Assembly (NCBI RefSeq): GCF_000744115.1
Contig: NZ_JQLG01000004.1
Coordinates: forward strand, 2,082,190 to 2,146,189
Direction: 5' to 3'
From: Carnobacterium alterfunditum DSM 5972
GTDB taxonomy: Bacteria > Bacillota > Bacilli > Lactobacillales > Carnobacteriaceae
DNA: 64,000 nucleotides
The notes under the pieces were generated by a model. The model was not told where the DNA came from and ran no database searches. It saw only the letters and a program-made list of their open reading frames with translations. Position 1 is the stretch's first letter, and each line of letters starts with the position of its first letter. The translations under genes were made by a program, and so were the position numbers. Shown one piece after another: positions 19,990-29,281 of this stretch.

Positions 19990-21961
19990 AATAATTAGAT
20001 CAGTCGGTTCTGGCGGCATGGCAAATGTTTACCTTGCAAGAGATCTTATCTTAGAAAGAGATGTTGCAGTTAAGGTGTTGCGTTTTGACTTTAGAGATGA
20101 TCAAAATACGATTCGACGATTCAAACGGGAAGCTTTGGCCGCTACAGAATTGATTCATCCTAATATTGTGAGTGTGTATGATGTTGGAGAAGAAGAAAAT
20201 AACCAATATATTGTCATGGAGTATATTAAAGGAATGGATCTAAAGCATTATATCCATAGCAATTTCCCTATACCCTACCAAAAAGTTCTTGATATTATGA
20301 GACAAATTCTTGCAGCTGTTGAAGAAGCTCATAAAAATCGCATTATTCATAGAGATTTAAAGCCTCAAAATGTTTTAATAGATGAGTCAGGAGTCGTCAA
20401 GATAACCGATTTTGGAATAGCAGTAGCGTTATCTCAAACGTCTATTACTCAAACAAATTCTTTATTGGGATCGGTCCATTATCTTTCTCCAGAACAAGCA
20501 AGAGGAGGAATGGCAACTAACCAATCAGATATCTATTCATTAGGTATTATTTTATATGAATTGTTAACTGGTAATGTTCCTTTTGAAGGAGAGTCTGCAG
20601 TATCGATTGCTTTAAAGCATTTTCAAGAGTCGCTGCCATCGGTAAAAGATTTTGATCATCGTATTCCGCAGTCTTTAGAAAACGTTGTACTTAAAGCAAC
20701 TGCAAAAGAAACGATTGACAGGTATCGTTCAGTACAAGAAATGGCTTCTGATTTGGAGACCTCTTTATCGCCTCAAAGAATCAAGGAATCAAAATTTATT
20801 CCAGCTAGCCTGATGGAGAAGACAAAAATATTGCAACCAATTATTCCTGTAGCACCTACCGCAATTGTTGATGTCGAAGAAAAAGCACCTGATCCTAAAA
20901 ATAAAAAACAAAATAATGAAATAAATAAAGATACAAAGCCAAAGAAAAAACAGCGGAAAATATTTTGGCTTACATTATTATTGCTTTTGCTTATTATTAC
21001 AGGAAGCATGGTTGCGTTTGCCCTTACGGCTCCTAAAGATGTTTTAATACCAGATGTTGCAGGAATGTCAAAAGAAGAAGCTGAAAATGCCCTTTTAGCG
21101 GTCGATTTGTACGTTAATACAACTATTATAGAGACAAGCGAAGACGTTAAAGAAGGCCTGGTTACGAGAACTGATCCAGAAGTGGATTCAAGTGTTAAAG
21201 AAGAAACGGATGTCAATTTGTACATCAGTTCTGGGAAAGAGACTGTTTCATTTAAAGATTATACAGGTGAACCTTATGAAGAAGTTCGAGCAGAACTTAT
21301 AGAGCAAGGATTTATTACTAAACGGATAGATGAAAGTAGTAATACTTTCTCAGAAGGTTCGATCATTGAACAAAGTATAGACGAAGACGAAGAAGTTGTT
21401 CCTAGTGAAACAACAGTGACGTTAACAGTTAGTACCGGTGAAGCAAAATTTGAGATGAAAGATTTGACAGGATATTCTGAAAAAGGCGTGCAAGATTATG
21501 CGAATGAGAAAGGGCTGACAGTCACTATAAATAAAGATTATTCTGGCGAAGTTTCAGAAGGTCAAGTCATCTCACAGGATCCACCCACAGGAGAATTGTT
21601 GTCTAGTGGTGCTTCTATTTCAGTCGTGATCTCATTGGGAGAAAAACCGGAACAAACATTTTCAAAAACGGTAACTATCCCTTATGCTGAACCAAAAACG
21701 AATGAATCAGAAAAAGCAGAGTCTGAGTCTGGAAAAAAAGCAGAAAGCGGCTCACAAGAATCGACTCCTATACCAAATGAAGTTGTCATTTATATTGAAG
21801 ATAACGAACACACCTTAGAAGATGAATTTCAAAAATTTACGATCACAGAAGATTTCGAAACGGTGATTCCATTTGTTCTTCAAGAAGGCGATACTGGGAC
21901 TTATCGTATTGAACGTGATGGAGAAGTTATAGAAGAAAATACTAAAGTTACAGCTGAATAA
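19955..21961 (+). CDS. prkC: PASTA-domain Ser/Thr protein kinase
   Basis: This 668-residue membrane kinase senses cell-wall fragments and phosphorylates cytoplasmic targets. The kinase domain (about 10-270) has GSGGMANVYLA, the ATP-binding Lys in AVKVL, the HRDLKPQN catalytic loop and DFGIA. A juxtamembrane linker leads to one membrane helix (about 336-357). Outside are three PASTA repeats beginning near 362 and a Ser/Glu-rich linker plus a C-terminal beta-type domain. The ATG follows GAAGGGGGG within stp. A terminator follows the stop. Confidence 0.97.
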   Translation: MEKGKKLNGRYKIIRSVGSGGMANVYLARDLILERDVAVKVLRFDFRDDQNTIRRFKREALAATELIHPNIVSVYDVGEEENNQYIVMEYIKGMDLKHYIHSNFPIPYQKVLDIMRQILAAVEEAHKNRIIHRDLKPQNVLIDESGVVKITDFGIAVALSQTSITQTNSLLGSVHYLSPEQARGGMATNQSDIYSLGIILYELLTGNVPFEGESAVSIALKHFQESLPSVKDFDHRIPQSLENVVLKATAKETIDRYRSVQEMASDLETSLSPQRIKESKFIPASLMEKTKILQPIIPVAPTAIVDVEEKAPDPKNKKQNNEINKDTKPKKKQRKIFWLTLLLLLLIITGSMVAFALTAPKDVLIPDVAGMSKEEAENALLAVDLYVNTTIIETSEDVKEGLVTRTDPEVDSSVKEETDVNLYISSGKETVSFKDYTGEPYEEVRAELIEQGFITKRIDESSNTFSEGSIIEQSIDEDEEVVPSETTVTLTVSTGEAKFEMKDLTGYSEKGVQDYANEKGLTVTINKDYSGEVSEGQVISQDPPTGELLSSGASISVVISLGEKPEQTFSKTVTIPYAEPKTNESEKAESESGKKAESGSQESTPIPNEVVIYIEDNEHTLEDEFQKFTITEDFETVIPFVLQEGDTGTYRIERDGEVIEENTKVTAE

Positions 21962-21970
21962 AAATTAATG

Positions 21971-22008
21971 GATCAAAGAACTGATTTCAAGTTCTTTGAT
22001 CTTTTTTT
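21971..22008 (+). terminator. Terminator after prkC
   Basis: A perfect 12-bp stem (GATCAAAGAACT with AGTTCTTTGATC) and a seven-T tract. Confidence 0.9.
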
Positions 22009-22103
22009 GTATGTAAGAAATATGGCTTATGTGATTAAAATCTTGCTTTCTTGAGATTCATTCAGTAGAGTAGAACTGAGAACACGTATTAGGAGGGATT
22101 TTA

Positions 22104-23006
22104 TTGCCGGAAGGTCAAATTAGAAAAGCATTGAGTGGCTTTTATTATGTTTATTATAAAGGCGAAACCTATCAGACCAGAGGTAGAGGGAACTTTCGGA
22201 AAAGAGATTTGACGCCTTTAGTTGGCGACTATGTTTTATTTGAAAGTGGGAATTTAAAAGAAGGTGTCGTAAAAGAACTATTGCCTAGAAAAAATGAATT
22301 AGTCCGGCCGCCGGTAGCGAATGTTGATATAGGTGTAGTAGTAATGTCAGCTATTGAACCGAATTTTTCAACTAATTTATTAGACCGCTTTTTGGTCACT
22401 TTAGAAAGTAAAGGGATCCAAGCCGTTATCTATGTTAGTAAAATTGATTTATTATCGAGTGAAACGCTCCAAGAAATTAAAGAAAAACAGCAAGCTTATG
22501 AAAAAATCGGCTATCCCATTATTGTACCTGAAAAAGAAGATAATAAAAAAGCATTAGAAGAATTAGTTTCTTATTTTCCTGGGAAATTAACTGTTTTTAT
22601 GGGGCAATCTGGAGCTGGCAAGTCAACATTGTTGAACAGTATTGCACCTGATTTACTATTAAAGACTGCTGAAATTTCAAGCGCGCTTGGAAGAGGGAAA
22701 CATACAACAAGACACGTTGAATTATTGCCTTTATACGATGGACTAGTGGCTGATACACCAGGTTTTAGTTCAATCGATTTTTTAGAACTTGAAGCTGAAG
22801 AACTCTCGGCTTGTTTCCCTGATTTTGTTGAGGTACAAGATGAATGCCGATTCAGAGGGTGTATGCATAAAAAGGAACCGGGATGTCAAGTGAAAAAAGA
22901 TGTCGAATTAAAAAAGATACCAGAGTACCGGTATCAACATTACTTGCAATTTTTAAATGAAATTGAAAGTCGTAAACCAAGGTATAATAATAAAGACAAG
23001 AAATGA
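22104..23006 (+). CDS. rsgA: Ribosome small-subunit GTPase RsgA
   Basis: This late 30S assembly GTPase has circularly permuted G motifs. The 300-residue protein has an N-terminal OB domain, then the G4-type VSKIDLL before the P-loop GQSGAGKSTLLNS, then DTPGFSS, and finally a zinc motif with Cys and His ligands (CRFRGCMHKKEPGC). The start is TTG behind TTAGGAGGG. rpe follows 10 bp after the stop, as in other Firmicutes. Confidence 0.97.
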   Translation: MPEGQIRKALSGFYYVYYKGETYQTRGRGNFRKRDLTPLVGDYVLFESGNLKEGVVKELLPRKNELVRPPVANVDIGVVVMSAIEPNFSTNLLDRFLVTLESKGIQAVIYVSKIDLLSSETLQEIKEKQQAYEKIGYPIIVPEKEDNKKALEELVSYFPGKLTVFMGQSGAGKSTLLNSIAPDLLLKTAEISSALGRGKHTTRHVELLPLYDGLVADTPGFSSIDFLELEAEELSACFPDFVEVQDECRFRGCMHKKEPGCQVKKDVELKKIPEYRYQHYLQFLNEIESRKPRYNNKDKK

Positions 23007-23016
23007 GGACGAAAAA

Positions 23017-23667
23017 ATGAAACTAGCACCATCTATTTTGAGCGCAGACTTTGCAAATTTAGCAAGAGATATTCGTTTATTGGAAGAGGGAGGAGCAGAT
23101 TATATCCATGTTGATGTGATGGATGGACATTTTGTACCTAATATTACGTTTGGAGCGGATACGGTAGCTGCTATCCGTCCGGTAACAAAATTACCTTTAG
23201 ATTGTCATTTGATGGTAGAGTACCCAGAACATTACATTGAAAATTTTGCTAAAGCTGGCGCAGATATTATTACAGTGCATGCTGAAAGTACACCTCATAT
23301 TCATCGCGTTATTCAATTAATAAAAGATCAAGGTGTTAAAGCGGGGATCGCCGTTAATCCAGGCACGCCGATCGAATCATTGATCCATGTATTAGGACTA
23401 GTTGATTTAGTTTTAGTTATGACAGTCAACCCAGGTTATGGTGGACAAAGTTTTATCCCTGAAACACTTAAAAAAATAAAAACAGCAAAAGAGTTGAAAG
23501 AAAGAGAAGGTTATACTTATGAGATTCAAGTTGATGGGGGAATAGCTGAACAGACTGCTAAACAATGCAAAGAAGCGGGAGCATCTGTTTTTGTAGCAGG
23601 TTCTTACATTTATAATGCGGAAGATCCTAAAAGTCAAATGGCTTTATTGATGGATGCGGTAAGCTAG
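23017..23667 (+). CDS. rpe: Ribulose-phosphate 3-epimerase
   Basis: This enzyme interconverts ribulose-5-phosphate and xylulose-5-phosphate in the pentose phosphate pathway. The 216-residue TIM barrel has the metal- and substrate-binding HVDVMDGHFVPN, CHLMVEYPE, MTVNPGYGGQSF and VDGGI motifs. The ATG at 23017 follows TGAGGACG and gives the standard MKLAPSILSADF N-terminus. An upstream in-frame ATG lies within rsgA and is rejected. Confidence 0.97.
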   Translation: MKLAPSILSADFANLARDIRLLEEGGADYIHVDVMDGHFVPNITFGADTVAAIRPVTKLPLDCHLMVEYPEHYIENFAKAGADIITVHAESTPHIHRVIQLIKDQGVKAGIAVNPGTPIESLIHVLGLVDLVLVMTVNPGYGGQSFIPETLKKIKTAKELKEREGYTYEIQVDGGIAEQTAKQCKEAGASVFVAGSYIYNAEDPKSQMALLMDAVS

Positions 23668-23668
23668 G

Positions 23669-24334
23669 ATGGAACAGCAACTTGCAATCATGGTTGGTGG
23701 ACCTTATGAACGCATACCAGTATTAAAAGATGTTAATTCAAAAGAACTCATTTGGATAGGTGTCGATAGAGGAACAGTGCGTTTATTGGAACAAGGAATT
23801 GTTCCTAAGATAGCTTTAGGTGATTTTGATTCTGTTACAAAAGAGGAATTAAAAAAAATCAAGAATAAAGTTGCTGATGTCCGGGTTTATCAAGCCGAAA
23901 AAGATGAGACGGATACAGAGTTGGCTGTCCGAGTTGCTTTTGACGAATTTAAACCAACTAAGGTTTTTATTTACGGAGGCACTGGGGGGAGAATAGATCA
24001 TTTATTAAATAATATTTATATGGTGTTCCAACCGAAGATCTTCCAGCAAGCAGCTAAAATCTGTTTGGTAGATGTTCAAAATACCATCTCCTACTTCTTA
24101 CCCGGTACACATACAATAACAAAGGAACAAGATAAAGAGTATCTTGCATTTATTTGTTTATCTGCAGTAGAGCAATTGTCAATAAAAGATGCAAAGTATC
24201 GATTAGAAAATGTGGATTTTGCTTACCCAGTTTCTTTGGCAAGCAATGAATTTATTGCAGATAAAGTGACTTTCTCCTTTAAATCGGGAATAATAGCGGT
24301 CATTCAAAGTAAAGATGACGAGTCAAAAGAATAA
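23669..24334 (+). CDS. thiN: Thiamine pyrophosphokinase
   Basis: This enzyme transfers a pyrophosphate from ATP to thiamine to make the cofactor TPP. The 221-residue protein has the family motifs GDFDS, DETDTELAV and GGTGGRIDHLLNN. It starts one base after rpe with its ribosome site inside rpe. It ends the operon before a bidirectional terminator shared with the oppositely oriented rpmB. Confidence 0.94.
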   Translation: MEQQLAIMVGGPYERIPVLKDVNSKELIWIGVDRGTVRLLEQGIVPKIALGDFDSVTKEELKKIKNKVADVRVYQAEKDETDTELAVRVAFDEFKPTKVFIYGGTGGRIDHLLNNIYMVFQPKIFQQAAKICLVDVQNTISYFLPGTHTITKEQDKEYLAFICLSAVEQLSIKDAKYRLENVDFAYPVSLASNEFIADKVTFSFKSGIIAVIQSKDDESKE

Positions 24335-24365
24335 AAGTAATTTAGGTGAATGTAAAAGTAAACAA

Positions 24366-24418
24366 ATAAAAAAAACCTTTTCCATAACGATGGGAAAGGT
24401 TTTTTTTTAAGTAAAATT
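24366..24418. terminator. Bidirectional terminator between thiN and rpmB
   Basis: AAAACCTTTTCC and GGGAAAGGTTTT arms with an A-tract on the left and a T-tract on the right, so the hairpin can end both convergent transcripts. Confidence 0.88.
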
Positions 24419-24605
24419 ATACGCGTGCAATTTTACCAGATTTAAGTGCTCGAGTTGATACCCAAACTTTTTGAGGTGAACCGTCAATCATGATACGAAC
24501 TTTTTGCAAGTTAGCACCCCAAGTACGTTTTGATTTGTTCATAGCGTGAGAGCGGTTATTTCCGCTTCTTGCTTTACGTCCTGTAATTGCACATTCTTTA
24601 GCCAT
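24417..24605 (-). CDS. rpmB: 50S ribosomal protein L28
   Basis: This 62-residue basic protein of the large ribosomal subunit starts [12 protein letters not shown] and contains [15 protein letters not shown], typical of L28. The ATG at 24605 follows AAAGGAGGAAAGACTA. An upstream in-frame ATG would add 14 residues and is rejected. It is transcribed against its neighbours, as in B. subtilis, where it also lies between thiN and yloU. The CxxC pairs of zinc-binding L28 forms are not present. Confidence 0.97.
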   Translation of the reverse strand: MAKECAITGRKARSGNNRSHAMNKSKRTWGANLQKVRIMIDGSPQKVWVSTRALKSGKIARV

Positions 24606-24666
24606 TAGTCTTTCCTCCTTTGCCGATATATCGAAGCAAAGCTTCAATCAATACTCATACTTCAAT

Positions 24667-24695
24667 AATTTATCATAATTTAGTTGCCTTTGCAA
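24667..24695 (-). promoter_or_regulatory. Promoter of rpmB
   Basis: On the minus strand: -35 TTGCAA (24695-24690), 17-bp spacer, -10 TAAATT (24672-24667), about 60 bp upstream of the L28 ribosome site. Confidence 0.6.
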
Positions 24696-24807
24696 GAACT
24701 TCTTTCAAGGAAATTTACTTGACAGCCTTTTATTGTTTGCCTAGTGTTAGTTTAGATGAGGAGAAGGATAGAGAAACTTTGTTTTTCTTTTCTTATTTAG
24801 TCTGCTA

Positions 24808-24816
24808 TGATAAAAT
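24808..24816 (+). promoter_or_regulatory. Extended -10 promoter of the Asp23-family gene
   Basis: TGATAAAAT combines a TGn extension with a TAAAAT -10, about 45 bp upstream of the GAGGAGG ribosome site. The -35 region is poor, which is tolerable for an extended -10 promoter. Confidence 0.45.
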
Positions 24817-24863
24817 ATAGAGTAGTAATTTATGGCTTGCTAGCCAAGAGGAGGATTTTTAAC

Positions 24864-25226
24864 ATGGCAGTTAAAATCAAAACACAATTTGGAACAATCG
24901 ATATCTCAAACGAAGTCATTGCGACTGTTGTTGGGGGCGCTGCAACTGAAATTTTTGGAATCGTTGGTATGGCAAGTAAAAGTCAAATAAGGGATAATTT
25001 AAATGATATACTAAAAAAAGAAAACTATTCACGTGGCGTTATCGTTCGTCAAGAAGAGAATGGTGTAGCAGTTGATATTTATATTATTGTAAGTTATGGA
25101 ATAAAAATTTCTGAAGTTAGTCGTAATGTACAAGAAATTGTAAAATACAATTTGGAAACAATGCTAGGTGTCACCGCTAATACTGTAAATGTTTATGTTC
25201 AAGGTGTTCGCGTATTAAATGACTAA
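24864..25226 (+). CDS. yloU: Asp23/Gls24 (DUF322) family protein, YloU type
   Basis: This 120-residue small protein starts MAVKIKTQFGTIDISNEV and contains GGAATEIFGIVGMAS and the VDIYIIVSYGIKISEV strand, typical of the Asp23/Gls24 family. Family members are membrane-associated proteins linked to envelope or alkaline stress. The molecular role of the YloU subgroup is not settled. The ATG at 24864 follows GAGGAGGATTTTTAAC. The longer frame from 24807 overlaps the promoter and is rejected. It precedes fakA, a conserved pair. Confidence 0.92.
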   Translation: MAVKIKTQFGTIDISNEVIATVVGGAATEIFGIVGMASKSQIRDNLNDILKKENYSRGVIVRQEENGVAVDIYIIVSYGIKISEVSRNVQEIVKYNLETMLGVTANTVNVYVQGVRVLND

Positions 25227-25294
25227 TAAGGACTTATCAAAGAAGAAATAGTTACTATTACTTTATTGAAAAGTAACTAAGGAGGATATATGTA

Positions 25295-26968
25295 GTGAAA
25301 GTTACAAAATTAGAAGGTAAACAGTTTCGCTTAATGATAGCAACAGGAGCTACTCGTTTAGATAAAAATGCGGAATATGTGAACTCATTAAATGTTTTTC
25401 CAGTTCCAGACGGTGATACAGGAACCAATATGAATTTATCATTGGCTAGTGGAGCTAAGGCCGTTGCTAACACAGCTTCTGAAAGCATCGGAGATCTGTC
25501 AGCAGCCTTATCTAAAGGTTTACTAATGGGAGCTCGTGGAAATTCTGGAGTTATTTTATCTCAATTATTTAGAGGATTCGGCAAAGCTATCGAAAATAAA
25601 GAAACGTTGTCTTCTAAAGACTTTTCTGAAGCTTTTACTAGAGGTGTTGAAACGGCATATAAAGCGGTCATGAAACCTGTTGAAGGAACTATTTTAACTG
25701 TAGCTCGCGAATCTGCTAAAGCTGGTGAAAAAAAAGCAAAAGAGACAGATGATGTTGTTGTTGTAATGGAAGCAGTCGTACGTGGAGCTAAAAAATCACT
25801 GGCTAAAACACCTGATTTATTGCCTATACTTAAAGAAGTTGGAGTTGTAGACAGCGGCGGACAAGGATTGTTATTTATTTATGAAGGATTCTTAGAAGTG
25901 TTGTCTGGAAAAGTTATAGAAGAAGATATCAATCAGCCTTCTCCACAAGAAATGTCAGAACTAGTTAATGCGGAACACCATAAAAGTGTTTCAGACCACA
26001 TTCATACTGAAGATATCAAATATGGTTATTGTACAGAAATCATGGTTGAAATTGGCAAAGGAGAAACAGTTGATAGTGAATTTGACTACGATACATTCCG
26101 TAACCATCTAAACGAGATCGGTGATTCCTTACTAGTTGTTGCTGATGACGATATCGTTAAGGTTCATGTCCATACAGAACATCCAGGAGAAGTTATGAAT
26201 TATGGTCAAAAATTTGGTTCATTACTTAAAATAAAAGTTGATAACATGCGTGTTCAGCATGAAACGATTCTTGAAAGTGAGTCGCACCAGCTCGTTGAAA
26301 AAAAAGCTAAAACCCCTTATGGTATTATTGCGGTTGCAGCGGGAAAAGGCGTTCAAGACTTGTTTAAAAGTTTAGGCGTTGACTATGTCATCAGTGGTGG
26401 ACAAACAATGAATCCAAGTACAGAGGATATTCTTAAAGCAATCGAAGAAGTAAATGCTGAAAAAATTATTATTTTACCAAACAATAAAAATATCTTTATG
26501 GCAGCAGATCAAGCAGCTGAAGTCAGCGAATTGCCAGTGGCTGTTATTCCTAGTAAAACAGTTTCACAAGGTATGACAGCAATGTTAGCTTTCAATGAGT
26601 TGAATGACTTAGATGCAAATAAGGCTGAGATGATGAGTGAATTAGCGAATGTTATAAGTGGTCAAGTTACGAATGCAGTAAGAGACACAGAAATTAATGG
26701 AATGACGATCAAAAAAGATGATTTTATGGGTATCATTGAAGGGGATATTAAAGTATCTCAATCAAACCGTAAAGATGTTACGATTGAAACCTTGAAACAA
26801 ATGATATCAGAAGATAGTGAAATTGTGACAATTTTACTTGGAGAAGATGGGGATGAAAATGAAGCTGCTGAAATTGCTGCCGAAATTGAAAAACTATTTG
26901 AAGAAGTAGAAGTAGAAATTCATGATGGTCAACAACCAGTCTATCCGTATATCTTGTCGGTAGAATAA
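25295..26968 (+). CDS. fakA: Fatty acid kinase, FakA (YloV)
   Basis: This enzyme uses ATP to phosphorylate fatty acids presented by DegV/FakB proteins, giving acyl-phosphates for PlsX and PlsY. The 557-residue protein has an N-terminal DhaL-type nucleotide domain with the Mg-binding DGDTGTN at residues 39-45 and the GARGNSGVILSQ loop, then a middle region and a C-terminal DegV-like domain. The start is GTG behind AAGGAGGATATATGTA. A FakB candidate is at 1251-2120, and plsX and acpP are 2.3 kb downstream. Confidence 0.95.
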   Translation: MKVTKLEGKQFRLMIATGATRLDKNAEYVNSLNVFPVPDGDTGTNMNLSLASGAKAVANTASESIGDLSAALSKGLLMGARGNSGVILSQLFRGFGKAIENKETLSSKDFSEAFTRGVETAYKAVMKPVEGTILTVARESAKAGEKKAKETDDVVVVMEAVVRGAKKSLAKTPDLLPILKEVGVVDSGGQGLLFIYEGFLEVLSGKVIEEDINQPSPQEMSELVNAEHHKSVSDHIHTEDIKYGYCTEIMVEIGKGETVDSEFDYDTFRNHLNEIGDSLLVVADDDIVKVHVHTEHPGEVMNYGQKFGSLLKIKVDNMRVQHETILESESHQLVEKKAKTPYGIIAVAAGKGVQDLFKSLGVDYVISGGQTMNPSTEDILKAIEEVNAEKIIILPNNKNIFMAADQAAEVSELPVAVIPSKTVSQGMTAMLAFNELNDLDANKAEMMSELANVISGQVTNAVRDTEINGMTIKKDDFMGIIEGDIKVSQSNRKDVTIETLKQMISEDSEIVTILLGEDGDENEAAEIAAEIEKLFEEVEVEIHDGQQPVYPYILSVE

Positions 26969-26970
26969 TT

Positions 26971-27022
26971 AAAAGGCAAAAATAGATCGGGATTTTATTC
27001 CATTCCTATTTTTGCCTTTTTT
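26971..27022 (+). terminator. Terminator after fakA
   Basis: AAAAGGCAAAAATAG pairs with CTATTTTTGCCTTTT around a 20-nt loop and continues into a T-tract. Confidence 0.82.
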
Positions 27023-27153
27023 GGTCAATCAAAAAGGGAATCACTATATTCAACAGCTCACTGCTATTGCTGCTTTGAGTAACCGGTACATTAAGGGAGG
27101 AAAGAGACAGACCGAAAAGTAGAATCTACAGCTTTGAATCTGTTGAAAAATAT

Positions 27154-29202
27154 ATGACTAAAACAATTTATGATTCTGTTTCTACCCTCCCTTACGTTGG
27201 AGAAAAACGGTTAGAGGCTTTGCACCAATTAGGTATCCACACCATTTTTGATTTGTTGTCTCATTATCCGACTCGTTATGAGGATATTCAAGAAAAAGAT
27301 CTATTAGAGATAGGGGATCAAGAAAAAGTCACGTTGAAAGGAAATGTTGTTTCAGAAGCAGTGGTCAGCCGCTTTGGTCCGAAGAAAAACCGCCTATCAT
27401 TTCGTCTCATTATTGACCACGCTGTGATATCGGTTACTTTTTTTAATCAGCCCTATTTAAAAAATAAAATCGTTACCGGAGAAGAAATAGCTGTTTTTGG
27501 CAAATGGGATGCAAAAAGAAAAATTCTGACCGGCATAAAAATTTTAGGAAGTCGCTCAGATTCTGAGAATGGCGATTTTGAATCAGTTTATAGTGCAAAT
27601 AAGGCTATTAAACAAAGCACGATTTTGAAACTGATCACAGAAGCCTTCAAATACTACGAAGATTATATCCCAGAGGTCGTGCCGCCAGAATTAAGAATCA
27701 AATATAGATTAATTTCTCATCATGACGCTATTTATGCGATGCATTTCCCAGCTTCAGAAGAACAAAAGAAACAAGCTAGAAGAGAAGTGATTTTTGAAGA
27801 GTTTTTATTGTACCAAATGCGTATGCAGATCGTTCGAAAAAAACAAAAAGCGATGGGCAAAGGAAACTCACTCAAGTACAATGTGACTGACTTGAGGAAA
27901 TTTATTGAAACTTTGCCTTTTGAATTAACGAAAGCACAAAAGCGAGTTGTAAATGAAATCTGCAGCGATTTAAGACAGCCGATCCATATGCATCGATTGC
28001 TGCAAGGAGACGTTGGGAGCGGAAAAACGATTGTTGCCGCAATCGCATTATATGCTGCTACAAATGTGGGTGTCCAGTCGGCTTTAATGGTGCCAACTGA
28101 AATCCTTGCCGAACAGCATATGGAAAGTCTGTCCGAATTGTTTGATCCTCTTGAGGTCCGAATTGCTTTGTTGACGGGTTCAACAAAAACAAAAGACCGA
28201 CGTTTGATTTTAGAACAATTAGCTAATGGCGAATTAGACGTTCTTATAGGCACGCATGCATTGATTCAAGAAGGCGTATCTTTTTCTCGCTTAGGTTTAG
28301 TCATCACGGATGAACAGCATCGTTTTGGTGTGAATCAACGGAAATTATTGAGAGATAAAGGAAAAGATGCGGATGTTTTATTTATGACAGCTACTCCTAT
28401 CCCACGGACCTTAGCAATTACGGCGTATGGCGAAATGGATGTTTCTATTATCGATGAAATGCCTGCTGGAAGAATTCCGATTCAAACGTCATGGATCAAA
28501 CCGCAGAATTTTGAAAGAACATTAGAATTCATTGAATTTCAATTAAGAAAAGGATCGCAAGCGTATGTTATTTGTCCATTAATTGAAGAATCAGAAAGTA
28601 TGGATGTTAAAAATGCCACGGATATATATGAAAAGTTAACAGCTTATTACGGTGGCCGCTTTCAAGTAGGTTTGTTGCATGGAAAAATGAAATCAAGAGA
28701 TAAAGAAAGTGTCATGGAAAATTTCAAAGAAAAAAGCTTGCAAGTTCTTGTATCTACAACTGTTATTGAAGTAGGAGTGAATGTGCCTAATGCGACGACT
28801 ATGGTCATTTACGATGCTGACCGCTTTGGCCTGTCTCAATTGCATCAGTTAAGAGGCCGAGTTGGTCGCGGAGATAAAGAATCTTATTGTGTCCTTGTCG
28901 CGAACCCTAAAACAGAAAACGGAATGGAACGCATGAAAATAATGACAGAAACAACAGATGGCTTTTTACTTAGTGAAAAAGATTTAGAGTTGAGAGGACC
29001 TGGAGATTTGTTTGGCAATAAACAATCGGGGCTGCCCAATTTTAAAATAGGGAATATTGTAGATGATTTTGGAGCTCTAGAAGCAGCCAGACAAGAAGCG
29101 AATAATTTGATCAATCAAAAAGATTTTCTGTTAAACGAACTTTATCAAGCCCTTAGAGAAGCTATTGGGTTCAATGAATTAGAAGGTTTAGATTTTAATT
29201 GA
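27154..29202 (+). CDS. recG: ATP-dependent DNA helicase RecG
   Basis: This 682-residue branch-migration helicase acts at stalled forks and recombination intermediates. It has an N-terminal wedge (OB) domain that grips the fork, Walker A GDVGSGKTIVAA, a DEQHRFG box (motif II), and motifs TATPIPRTLA and QLRGRVGRGD. Only the ATG at 27154 gives a sensible N-terminus. The one strong ribosome-type sequence (GGGAGGAAAG) is about 50 bp upstream, so initiation looks weak. In B. subtilis fapR follows, but plsX follows directly here. Confidence 0.96.
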   Translation: MTKTIYDSVSTLPYVGEKRLEALHQLGIHTIFDLLSHYPTRYEDIQEKDLLEIGDQEKVTLKGNVVSEAVVSRFGPKKNRLSFRLIIDHAVISVTFFNQPYLKNKIVTGEEIAVFGKWDAKRKILTGIKILGSRSDSENGDFESVYSANKAIKQSTILKLITEAFKYYEDYIPEVVPPELRIKYRLISHHDAIYAMHFPASEEQKKQARREVIFEEFLLYQMRMQIVRKKQKAMGKGNSLKYNVTDLRKFIETLPFELTKAQKRVVNEICSDLRQPIHMHRLLQGDVGSGKTIVAAIALYAATNVGVQSALMVPTEILAEQHMESLSELFDPLEVRIALLTGSTKTKDRRLILEQLANGELDVLIGTHALIQEGVSFSRLGLVITDEQHRFGVNQRKLLRDKGKDADVLFMTATPIPRTLAITAYGEMDVSIIDEMPAGRIPIQTSWIKPQNFERTLEFIEFQLRKGSQAYVICPLIEESESMDVKNATDIYEKLTAYYGGRFQVGLLHGKMKSRDKESVMENFKEKSLQVLVSTTVIEVGVNVPNATTMVIYDADRFGLSQLHQLRGRVGRGDKESYCVLVANPKTENGMERMKIMTETTDGFLLSEKDLELRGPGDLFGNKQSGLPNFKIGNIVDDFGALEAARQEANNLINQKDFLLNELYQALREAIGFNELEGLDFN

Positions 29203-29281
29203 GATTTACCCGCAATTAGTGGTAAAATTTGGTAGCATGTAAAGTTTAGTAATGTTGGAAATTCACTAGGAGGCAAATGAT

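Noticed and set aside
20773-21225. 150-codon open frame on the minus strand inside prkC
   Set aside because: It lies wholly antisense to the linker and PASTA region, has no ribosome site and its translation shows only low-complexity Ser/Thr/Val runs.
27732-28253. 173-codon open frame antisense to recG
   Set aside because: It is the shadow of a well-conserved helicase domain, without ribosome site or recognisable domain.
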